A program made the position numbers and the translations under genes. A DNA stretch of 17,564 nucleotides from Synura sp. LO234KE. Its lineage: Eukaryota > Sar > Synurophyceae > Synurales > Mallomonadaceae. The DNA lies in assembly GCA_015143735.1 (NCBI GenBank), contig VKHC01000138.1, forward strand, positions 1 through 17,564, in the 5' to 3' direction. Position 1 is the first letter of the stretch; each line of letters begins with the position of its first letter. The notes beneath the pieces were generated by a model. That model saw only the letters and a list, made by a program, of their open reading frames with translations, searched no databases and had not been told where the DNA came from. Shown piece after piece: positions 9,145 through 17,564 of this stretch.

Positions 9145-9375
9145 TGGATCTTCAACAGAATTTTCTATCCAAAACGCAGCTGCACCGCAATCTATTCAGT
9201 GCCATCAACAACCTAAAGAAACGCCTTTATCCTGAAATTCTTTGGAAAAATGAAATTGATTAAACATCTCGTCTTTCAGAACGAAGAGTCTGCACTAAGC
9301 GCCTGCTATGCAGTGGGAAACGCGGTACTGCTATAATCCCTATGTTGAATGGACGAGGTATAAAGTTTCGAGGTT
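9145..9375 (+). pseudogene. Ankyrin-repeat gene relic, copy 4 (N-terminal part)
   Basis: Mirror image of the start of copy 3. CAGCTGCACCGCAATC (9177-9192) matches CAGCTTCACTGCAATC on the minus strand at 8999-8984. MKLIKHLVFQNEESALSACY then AVGNAVLL matches KLIYNLAFHNVQSALSGCY then EVENEVAV. The frame stops at a TAA after AVLL, and about 16 extra bases sit near 9193-9210 relative to copy 3. Similarity fades after about 9375. Confidence 0.55.
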
Positions 9376-9827
9376 GTTCAGTTCATCGTTACCAAATAGA
9401 AGCCCACAAGAATTCAGCACTTTTGGTGATGAACTTCGAAGCGTTTGTTTGTGTGAATTGACGTACAATTGAATATTTACAAAATTGAAGGCATACAAAA
9501 CTTTCCTAAATACGAGCATGATATAAGCTCAATTGAAGAATAAAAAATGAATGCGAATTGAGGAATAAAAATAAGATCATAGTTCGATAGATATGAGCAA
9601 AGTAGAGCAGGCGCCTTGCATCTTAAATTTTAGAACACCGCAAATTGGTGAAAAAATGATTTAATAACCTATAAATACCAGCTGCAGTCTAACATTTATC
9701 TATAGATCTATCGAACTCCTGTTTGTCTTCATGTCTGTATGCAGAAGTGTTACCGTTGCGGATAAGTTCGGATAGGTTTATGTTGGGTCCATGTACACGT
9801 ATTCGCCTTTCTTCGTATTTTCCTTAG
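9376..9827. other. Intergenic stretch with a 12-bp inverted repeat
   Basis: No gene is recognised. AGTTCGATAGAT (9581-9592) is repeated in inverse at 9706-9717 (ATCTATCGAACT), bounding 137 bp of AT-rich DNA. The arms are long enough to notice, but no coding sequence or target duplication goes with them. A short exon ahead of the next gene could lie near 9732-9775, but it has no open frame to its putative donor. Confidence 0.35.
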
Positions 9828-11611
9828 GATCCTGATATCTCTAACGATAATCTTATCATCAAATATGATTTTAATCGTTATGTCGAAGATAGTATTTCTC
9901 TATCGGATATGCTAAATAGTGGGCCGCAGTTCCTGACATTCCTTGCATTCTATCGAAGTTGAGTGATTCTTACCGCAAGTTCAGCCTGCGGCGGTCGTTC
10001 TTGACTCCTTCAATGTGAAGGTGTTTAATAATGGATCGAATTATTTTGAGACGATTTACGACGAGGCCGTAATGATAATGGAGCATATGGAGGAACATGT
10101 CGGAATTGGAATACTACGATCAGCATTGATCTACCAGCTCAACTATGCCAATCATATGGCTGTGCGCTTGTATCGATTAATTTCATAAAAATTGGACGAC
10201 ATTTTTGAAATATTTTCTGAGCTTGACCGAGGTGTTTCATTGTTGAATGCCTTCGTCGAAACTCTACCTCTGATTTCTAGTCACAAGATATACGTACTTT
10301 GCATTCTGGAAGAGTATCGGACTTTTCTCCAAAGTGGTCGTTCTGTAGCCTAATATCCGAGGAAATCCGGATCCGGATGATGGAGAAGACAAATTGAACC
10401 GGTTCATTCGAAATCGTTACGATTCGCCCTTTTACAGCGCCGTCATAGTCGAGTGGATATGGAGCTTTTCTCGCGCGATATCAAGTGTTACATCAACGCT
10501 TGAGGTTTTAGGGGCTTTTTTGCCATTCTTTACAATCGATTACGATCGGGATTCATGTATAAGGAAGATAAGTTCTGTTCCCACCGCTGTCCTTATGACC
10601 GTGAACATCTGTTCGAAAGATGATTTTTTCGATCAAATTCGATTCTTTGTCGCCTCCGCCAAAGAGTACCATCATTATCTCGAATGGGAAACGGACGAAA
10701 CGACGGTTATCCGTAAAGCCAACGGGTCTGATCCGCCGTCAACGTACAGCATGAAGCATCCGGTGGATGTAGATAGCTCCAAGTTTTATGATGCAGCAGA
10801 TGATGTTCATCGAGCGTTAAACAGAATGCGATTTAGTGTTAACCAGAATGCAAAATCCATATCCATGAGAGCATTCTTAACTGTCGCAGACGGAGGTTAC
10901 GAATATGGTTCTACTCTTCATCTCTATAAGAGCGGCGTGGTGGACCCTACACCGTTTGCGATGGTGGGTCCACCGATGAATCCCAATTGTACTCTCTCGG
11001 CCACCGTCGCTACGGAAGCTACTGTGAGTTGGGAACCCCCGGAGAAGAGAGGAACGGATGTACAGGAATATTGGATTTACCAGTACAAGGACTCGGAGTG
11101 GGATGAGGAGAGGCAGAACCCCATCCCAACTGTAGCCATCAGTGGTGAGTTGAAGTACGTGGCCAAAGATCTCCAACCCGGAGCAACCTACAAGTGGATT
11201 GTACTGGGGGTGTGTATGTTGCCGGTGGGAGGGTGCGATGATATAGAGGCTCCGGACACGGAGACAGAGAAGGTGAACTTCACGTCAAAGGGCTACACTC
11301 CAACTTTGAAAATACCAAGTAAGTACTGTTTGTTAGAGGTGATGCTCTTCTTTCGGCCATCTGTCATATGAGATTTGAGCTAAATATCGAGGAGAACGAT
11401 TGCCGACGACTAGTATCGATGACAAATTCTTTCTTTCATTTCAGTAACGGACGGTGATGGCGTAATGGTGTCGAGTCGCGGTAGTGAGGACATCCTGCGT
11501 GTCCACTCCACGGATCTGGAGTTACGAGGAGGCTCTGCTGTGTGAGCCCGAGCTGTAGAGGTTGTTTTTGAATATGGACAGGTCGTGAAAGACGTTGATT
11601 TTGAACAGTAA
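9828..11611 (+). pseudogene. FN3-domain protein gene, apparently decayed in its upstream half
   Basis: A likely acceptor (TTCCTTAG, ending 9827) opens a frame reading DPDISNDNLIIKYDFNRYVE to a TGA at 9960. Coding sense resumes one frame over at about 9967 (FLPQVQPAAVVLDSFNVKVF), passes an in-frame TAA at 10186-10188, continues (KLDDIFEIFSELDRGVSLLN) to a TAA at 10351, and shifts to a frame open from 10349 to 11318. That frame carries an unrecognised region (DDVHRALNRMRFSVNQNAKS) and then an FN3 domain (about 10975-11290: VSWEPPEKRGTDVQEYWIY ... LQPGATYKWIVLG). A good intron, 11319-11444 (GTAAGT...TTTCAG), joins in phase to TDGDGVMVSSRGSEDILRV and a TGA at 11543-11545; 21 further sense codons run to a TAA at 11609. 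An alternative is that the downstream half is a shorter live gene, but there is no convincing ATG. Confidence 0.55.
11319..11444 (+). other. Intron in the FN3 gene
   Basis: The donor GTAAGT follows AATACCAA; the acceptor is a pyrimidine-rich TTTCTTTCATTTCAG. Splicing is in phase 1 and restores a single Ile codon between KIP and TDGDG. The 126-nt length fits the other introns here. Both splice signals are intact although the gene upstream is broken, which suggests recent decay. Confidence 0.65.
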
Positions 11612-12567
11612 ATCTAAATGCCGCCGCACGATGCGGCGAGGTGCTGGAGATGGGAATGCAACAATCTTGGACATCTTGTCTATTTAATCTGGGTGATTTC
11701 TGGGTACTAATGAAAGCTTTTAAAAACTCTTGACGCGCGCAATTTGGTTAGGAAAGTGATACGCTGAAAATTCAGTAGTTATTTATTTCGCGGAGGAGAA
11801 TAGAAATGAATGAAGAGTTGACGACATGGTCAGGACATCATTACTAGACTAGTGTAAGTAAGAAATAATTTTACCCTAAGTGCCAAAAGGGCATCTCCTT
11901 TGAAGTGGGCAGGAGGGTGCAAGAAGCAAGTAGCCGGAGAGAATCGTCAAGGGAAAATCCCACCCCCTTGAGCGGGCTAATATGCTAGGACAGCCATGAT
12001 CCCAGTTTTTAAAACGTGCGGCGGTTTTCATCCTCCCTATCGCTCACATCTAAGATTTTTTCTACACCAGTTGGTTGCTTCTACCACCACATCGGAACTG
12101 GTCCGATGGTATATACGTCATCGATATATAAGCAACCCATTAAATGCGCACCAGGTGGTCTCACTACCTGCTTTTAGCTTCAACGCAAAACCTCTTTCCT
12201 TCATCCAGTGGACTACGAACAATAGCTAGCTGATTGTTGCACAGGAGGAGAGATATCCCGGAAAACGCCTCAATTAATCAAAATATTCCTGAATGCTTGC
12301 CAACTCAATTCTGATGCAGATTAAATTTTCGTGAACACTATTGTAATGCTGAATGAATTTTTGCTAACTATTCTGCCCAACAATTCTGTCCATCCCGTCG
12401 AAAAGTTGCACAGCCTAATCTTTGAGATTGTTTCGCCAGAGAGCTGACTATACGAGACTGCCCCTTCTCTCTTCAATTTAAATGTCTACTTACTTTATTT
12501 CTGAAATTTTTGCTTTCAATCCACCGGAGCACCAATATAACCCCAACGCTTAATCCCAATTCTGCAG
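11612..12567. other. Stretch without a recognised gene
   Basis: Just after the FN3 gene lies a small perfect hairpin, CGCCGCA-CGA-TGCGGCG (11622-11638). An open piece at about 11871-11984 reads KCQKGISFEVGRRVQEASSR on the plus strand but has no clear splice sites. An open frame at 11996-12229 has no visible domain. I assign nothing here. Confidence 0.3.
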
Positions 12568-12700
12568 GAACACGCTTCAGAGCACCAACGCGCTTGCACA
12601 AACTAGCAGGCAACAGCGAACGATCAATGCAAGGATGGCAAGAAAGATACTTTTCTCGTGAGGACTGCAATCTTATAGAGAGTCTCGGAACAATCCCATG
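12568..12700 (+). other. Possible isolated exon
   Basis: An acceptor-like TTCTGCAG ends at 12567 and a strong donor ATG|GTAAGA lies at 12701. Between them one frame is open and includes SMQGWQERYFSREDCNLIES, which has the composition of a real protein. No partner exon could be linked with confidence, and I do not recognise the protein. The overlapping minus-strand open frame (12473-12793) is the competing reading. Confidence 0.25.
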
Positions 12701-13685
12701 GTAAGAAAAATTCAATCCTCTATGAGACAAGATTATTGGCCTTATCGATAACGCTTTTGATTGCCTCCCGGCTGCATCTCTCTGCGGAGCCAAATATTCA
12801 ACTTTTTTCTATTGGTCACTAACGGAGCGACACTTTCTTACACTGATTTGGAGACTCCTTCAAGTGCAATACCCGATTTGACTGCTGTACCTATTGATTC
12901 TCTCTTGGTGCCTCTAGTGTCAACCACCGGGACTGCTGGGAGAATGGAGATATACCCGGCGAGACGGACCAGCCCAGGAACGGCATGTACGGCGTCAGCG
13001 GTAGGCGACCATGTCGGAATTTACACAACCCCAGTTGGACACGACCATAAGGTGGCCTCCTCTCGCTACCACTTCACAGATTTGGGCGCTCATAAAACCC
13101 CACCAGGAGGCGACCCCGTTCTAACCTCTCGCACTGCATGCAGAGAATTTCTGTGCAGTAACCACCAGTTATTATAACGCCTATGCCTGTGTTTCTGCTT
13201 TACACAAATTCTACTTTATATATTCAGATTGGGGATCTTAATTTGCACGTATTCCGTTTTCACCTCGCGGAAAACATCGTGGTGTTGTATTGATAGAGGT
13301 GCTCCAGGCGCAGTCACCTGAAGCTCTCTACTTGGTGACGGGGCTTGGCATTTGGTACATAGGATAGATTGCTTGGGGGGGACTTCGCTCTCTCGTGCTT
13401 ATTTCATATTCTGACTTTTTTCCAATAGCAATTAATTGTTATATTCTCGGAAAATTCCATTTCATCCCAACTTACTCGAAGGGAATGACCAGGAGGAGGA
13501 ACAGGGCGATTGGCATATTATACTGTCTAAGAAGTAGCGCCAAACGCTAAAAAGACGATTTATTGGTGGGCTATTGTATAGACTAGCCAAATCTTTAACA
13601 AAAGTTGGAGGTTGTAGTAAAAACACCAGCGAACTAGATCGTGCGGAGAGGTCCACGAGGCTGCTGTCGCCTTGTTATCTTTTAA
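12701..13685. other. Stretch without a recognised gene
   Basis: The longest open frame (12761-13177, plus) has a Thr/Ser/Pro/Gly-rich product with no motif I know and no clear splice context; its antisense frames are also largely open. No RNA gene or repeat was seen. I would treat it as intergenic or intronic to a gene spanning 12568-14213, should one exist. Confidence 0.25.
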
Positions 13686-14213
13686 AAGATCGTTGAAATT
13701 ACATTTTTACCAATCCATCATGTGGGTGTCGCTCCTGGTAAAACGTCCGGAGTAAAGAGACGAACTCACTCTGATGTGGGGTCTGTGTCCAATTGTGCGA
13801 ACTTATTGCCAGGCCTTCTACACAAGCCTTCCCCACAACCACATGCCAATCAGATCCATCCACGGGACTTTATCTGGGCACTAAAGCAAAAGCTTGATCG
13901 TGTGCACCTGAACAAGTGTGAAGATGCTCTAGAAAACCTCGTGAATGCTGCCCGGGGACAGCTGCAATTTTGCGAAGCGTGTAGTTCTGAAAAGCGTGGT
14001 GTAAGTACCTTTGCGAGGAGTGCATCAGGGCACATAGGAAAGTCAAGCGAACAGGAATCCCCTGTGAGATGAGAATTGGAGTTGAAAACTTCAATTGGTA
14101 AGGTGCATAAACAGCCCCCGTCGACGTTAAACCTTCTCGCTAAAGTCCTCGCGCTGCTACGCAAATTCCGAGATAGGCCGACTGGCCGTAGTTTATCTTG
14201 GAATGAATTGAGG
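13686..14213 (+). other. Possible two-exon coding segment of unknown function
   Basis: A frame open from 13686 lacks an ATG at its head, so it would be an internal exon. It includes FIWALKQKLDRVHLNKCEDA and LENLVNAARGQLQFCEACSS and meets a strong donor GTAAGT at 14001. Removing 14001-14114 (acceptor AAACAG) joins it in phase 0 to TLNLLAKVLALLRKFRDRPT, open to a TGA at 14211. The helical, Leu- and Lys-rich pieces look like protein, but no domain is recognised. A 171-codon antisense frame (13850-14365) is the rival. Decayed DNA is also possible. Confidence 0.3.
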
Positions 14214-15239
14214 TGACCATCGTTGTTCCGAACGGGAGCAAAGCATTTGACCTCTCCAGCAGGACTCAAATATGCCGTCAGTGTCGACGAAATTAAATGC
14301 GGTGAGGAAGGTTCTGGCACGGGTAACTTTATAGGACTGAATATCGACAAATTATTCAGGTGCACTCCATTTGGGATGGTGCTGCCTGGGCTTCAAGAAA
14401 TGGGAAGCTTTAGCTAAAGCGGCCTTGAGCTCATGACTTGGCGCAAAATTAAGGAGTTTTTGATAATTCAAGGCGAAGCATCCTATAGGATAGGATTCAA
14501 GCCTCGGCCAAGAACTTTATACGATCAAGGAGGACGTGTTATAGACGTGCATTCTCCGAATACAACCTGCTCATGGATACAACTAGTGCGTCAGCTATAG
14601 CGTTAAAGGTTGCTGCAGAAATTCAAGGCGTTCAAATTTACCTGACCTGATTTCCCAGACTTTCTGATGATTCGGTCCAATAATTTTTTCCTAAAAATGA
14701 ATGATTTATTGGTCTCGTTCAGGATCAGGAGCGATTAATTGAGCTGGAAATGCATCCTGATTCAAGTCATTAGCTGTTTATATATATATTACAAGCCAGA
14801 ACGATCGGATTTACGGGCAGTTTGCATTTTCCAAATTTTTGGAAACGCGGAAAGCCGCGGACGATACCACCACCAGCACTTTCATTGCCCTCCGACTTTG
14901 AAGTGAAAATGACAAAAACGAAAATGTCATTGTTGCTTTTGTTGTTGTCAGAGGGTATTGGTCAGACGCTAAAGCTCCAGCTGGAGCATAAGTAACAACT
15001 ACTATAAGAAGTGGAACAGCTACTATATGATTTGCGGTTGACAAGTAACCTCCCTTCCAACAAATTTATTTTTTCGGTTCGCTAAGGACAAAGAAAGTCT
15101 AACAAACGACAACATCCTTAAGAGTGCTGCATACATTAGTATGGATATAAGTACCTGAGTGAATAGTCACAATAGCTCAACGACCACACTTTAAAATAAG
15201 AAAGACAGGGTAACGTAAACCACGTCATTCTTATTATGT
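14214..15239. other. Stretch without a recognised gene, downstream of the extracellular gene
   Basis: A plus frame at 14223-14417 and a minus frame at 14811-15044 are open. The minus one starts with a hydrophobic run (IVAVPLLIVVVTYAPAGALA) but shows nothing else. The minus-strand gene to the right must end its transcript here; no canonical AATAAA was found close to its stop. Confidence 0.3.
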
Positions 15240-17564
15240 TCACCAATAAGGTAGACATTCTCCGTAACTCAAATTAAACCGCAAATATTCGAGCATGTGC
15301 CCCTCTTGATTACAGAATCTCCAACGGTTACCATAATTTACACTGCCAGCTATACCCTCATTATCATAATACATTCGACTGGAATAAAACTGCAGACCAC
15401 CCCCGCCCGAACTCGTCCGTTTTCCTTGTCCGTAACCGTTCCCCACCCGCAGTACATAGGCCCCATCTTTCAGGGTTTGAATGCACATGTAATGATTGGG
15501 AGAGTTTGGACATTGTAGTCCGCTGGAGTAAAGCGTCTGTCCGTTTTCGTCAGAGATAAAGAAGGAGGTATTAGTGGCGAAGAACTGCAACCACGAATCG
15601 CCACCAGCAACCTGAATACGAAATTTTGAAGTGTACATGAGCATTACGATAAGTGACAAATAAGCTCAACTCTTGTTAACGGAAATAATAATTTTTGTGA
15701 TGCTTGAAATATGTCGGGAGTATTATCATAGTGCGCATGCACACGAAATATATATTTTGATCTATTAACACTCATATTCATGAATACGTACATATATTCA
15801 TCTATTAGAAGATATACATGAAACCGTATGCCCACTTGATTTCTATGGGGCGCGAATAATAAAAGGGCAGCTTCGGACTCTGCCAGTGTGTAATCATTAC
15901 TTGACTTGGACGTCTCTCAATAAGGTGCTATATACATAGCACATCGACCTATAATAGTAAATGCGTATAGCGTGTGATGACACTGACTGTCCTCGAGGAA
16001 CCATACCGTCGTTTGTACGTATCTTATTGTAATGTACTCGTACCTGAAGTTCTACCCAACTCTCAACGGCCACAATAACACACTGTTTGCAGTAGTACGG
16101 GTCCACGATGTTGTAGGACTTAACGTAGCTGAATTCGTTGCCGTCAAAATGAAACGTCATCTTCGTGACATGGTCGCCGTAGTACCACCGCTTCGAACTC
16201 TCAACATACACCTACACGAACAACGTGTTATCGTTAAAATGCAAATGTTAAGTTACCACCACACTGATTAACTGCGTCACATAATATATTATTGCATCAG
16301 GGTATAAAAGAAGCTGTTCCATACAGTAGACAATATTTCGTGTGCTGCCAAAAAAGTCAGCAGGATTACGTCTATGTCATGGTACAATATGTTTACTAAT
16401 CTTAGAGCGGGGAGACTCTGGCCTTTAACACTTAAATGCAAAGGAAGATTCAAAGACCATAGAATATTCTGTTCATAATTTCAAAACACAGCCATGTCTA
16501 AAGACAAACACAAAATACATTTTCTACTAGTAGATGCCACCGGACCTGGTAGGATATCTCCCACGGAAATTTTGACGTATTGAAGTAGCGAATCCTCAGG
16601 GTGTAGTCTCCCACCAGGGCGTTGTTCTGCGGACAGTACCGGAGGGAGACTGGATAGACCGAGGAAGGATGCGGACTGTACTCCTCCGTCGACAGATCTG
16701 AACCAACCAATTAACCAATCAATCAATGTGCAAAATGGAAGCAAGATCGAAAGCGCTGATTTTTAGAACAACCCCAGTAATTCTAGTTCACCACGCAACA
16801 TAAAAACAGGCACGTGCATCTAAAATACCCCTTGCAAATACGTAAGTTGAAGAAAAAAATATATATATCGTACAACAAAGAATAGAGACCGAGCAGGATA
16901 CCATAAAACGCCACTACTGTATGTTTATGGGCTACCTAGACCAATGCAAAGCTGCAAAGGGAGCCCCGGAAAAAGGGATGAACATGCACGAAAATTGGCA
17001 GCCTCGCTCAGGGCAATCAGAGGTGGTCGCTTCTCAATAAATTAAACTGGTCGTGCGTAGTTTAAATATAGCTACAAAGCTCCAGTAAGTCAAATAATCG
17101 AAGCGGACCTTTCATTCACAGACAGGTATCGTCCCTTCAAGCTCGTTCCTTCCCTCGAAAATAAATCACAATGAACTATATGATTCTCTTCAGGAGACGA
17201 ATCTCCTTACCGCTACGCTCATGAACATGAACTAAACCAATCAGATTAGTCCCAAACAATGTCCCCCACCCTCTCTATACTTCACCTGGTCTCGTGACAT
17301 AGAATCTTGCTGTGTCCCAGCCGTCATTGAAGTGGTCGCCAAATATCAACCCCAGGCAACTAGTAGGCTTGTATATCGAATACAACGCCACGGACTGATT
17401 CTGATGCAGCAAGAGGTCCGAATGGTACACGACCACATTCAATAAAGAAGTTCCGTTGGACTGAAATATCCGTTGAATTTGAGACCAAGCTTTAGATTGT
17501 GGGTACAATTGGAAGATGGAGATTGCGTTGGCGTAGTGTAGGCCGCTGAGGGAGGAGCAGGAGC
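15240..17564 (-). CDS. Extracellular-type protein with GDHFNDGWD motif, last four exons (5' end beyond window)
   Basis: Minus-strand exons are 17564-17286, 16697-16546, 16211-16044 and 15611-15240; introns are 17285-16698 (588 nt), 16545-16212 (334), 16043-15612 (432), all GT-AG with matching phases (1, 0, 0). The 322 visible codons contain GDHFNDGWDTARFYV (from about 17340), then YPVSLRYCPQNNALVG, YTLRIRYFNTSKFPWEISYQ, VYVESSKRWYYGDHVTKMTF, then a C-terminal domain with VAGGDSWLQFFATNTSFFIS, GLQCPNSPNHYMCIQ and WRFCNQEG, ending at a TGA (15242-15240). Alternating beta-type segments with spaced cysteines and aromatic residues fit a secreted or surface protein of beta-sandwich repeats; no enzyme motif is visible. 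Similar FNDGWD/GDGW-type segments occur in large families of algal and protist proteins, as I recall; function is unknown. The donor of the second exon (CAG|GTCCGG) is weak but is supported by the join. Confidence 0.75.

Larger units (their letters stand above)
8790..9375. repeat. Long imperfect palindrome, axis at 9087/9088 (copies 3 and 4, head-to-head)
   Basis: From the axis outward to 9000 on the left and 9176 on the right the two arms align without a gap. The inner 41 positions are mostly paired, the next 45 roughly 58 percent by hand count, followed by a 14-of-16 match. Beyond that, one arm carries about 16 extra bases and similarity resumes through the SALS.CY block at both ends. Confidence 0.65.

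Noticed and set aside
9958-9979. A 22-nt intron that would restore the frame of the FN3 gene
   Set aside because: It is phase-compatible, but shorter than any other intron here, and it would not remove the later in-frame TAA at 10186 or the shift near 10350.
11871-11990. Possible structured RNA or exon with purine-rich blocks
   Set aside because: No cloverleaf or known RNA core could be drawn, and the open piece has no splice sites.
12761-13177. 138-codon open frame on the plus strand
   Set aside because: Ser/Thr/Gly/Pro-rich product with no motif, and other frames in the area are also open; not enough to call a gene.
13850-14365. 171-codon open frame on the minus strand
   Set aside because: The antisense plus frames read more like protein (AKVLALLRKFRDRP) and have strong splice signals; the minus frame shows no domain or splice context and is probably a shadow.
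14811-15044. Small minus-strand open frame with a signal-peptide-like start
   Set aside because: Only the hydrophobic run supports it; no further domain, no splice partners, and the low-complexity AT/GT-rich context could produce it by chance.
1-17564. CRISPR array, tRNA, rRNA, insertion sequence
   Set aside because: No regularly spaced repeats, tRNA arms, rRNA-like blocks or transposase motifs were seen on either strand.

Overview
This window is nuclear DNA from a microbial eukaryote. Its real genes only read through once GT-AG introns are removed: ten introns of 87 to 588 nt, plus one likely 43-nt intron. Protein content points to a protist or alga: a bacterial-type sugar epimerase fused to a glycosyltransferase, and an extracellular protein with a GDHFNDGWD motif. 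I cannot name the species or clade. Exon joins were found by eye, from splice motifs, matching phase and protein continuity.

Left part (1-6508). A divergent gene pair shares a 132-bp upstream region. On the minus strand lies a three-exon major facilitator superfamily (MFS) transporter, cut by the left edge. On the plus strand lies a nine-exon gene of about 1047 codons. It joins a complete non-hydrolysing UDP-GlcNAc 2-epimerase to a GT-A glycosyltransferase with DDD and CEDI motifs. All exon phases fit. The product should make UDP-ManNAc and perhaps pass it to the fused transferase at a secretory membrane.

Middle (6509-9827). Intergenic DNA is followed by a block of decayed ankyrin-repeat gene copies in strictly alternating orientation (minus, plus, minus, plus). 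Neighbouring copies form long imperfect palindromes. At one axis sits an 88-nt hairpin with 41-nt arms and a perfect 16-bp stem.

Centre-right (9828-11611). A fibronectin type III (FN3) protein on the plus strand looks like a pseudogene in its upstream half, with stops and frameshifts. Its downstream half keeps a 970-nt open frame, a good intron, and an in-frame TGA followed by 21 more sense codons.

Right part (11612-17564). There is a long stretch with only weak exon candidates near 12568-12700 and 13686-14213. Then comes the 3' half of a minus-strand extracellular-type gene, four exons between 17564 and 15240, whose 5' end lies beyond the window. I saw no rRNA, tRNA, CRISPR array or intact transposon.
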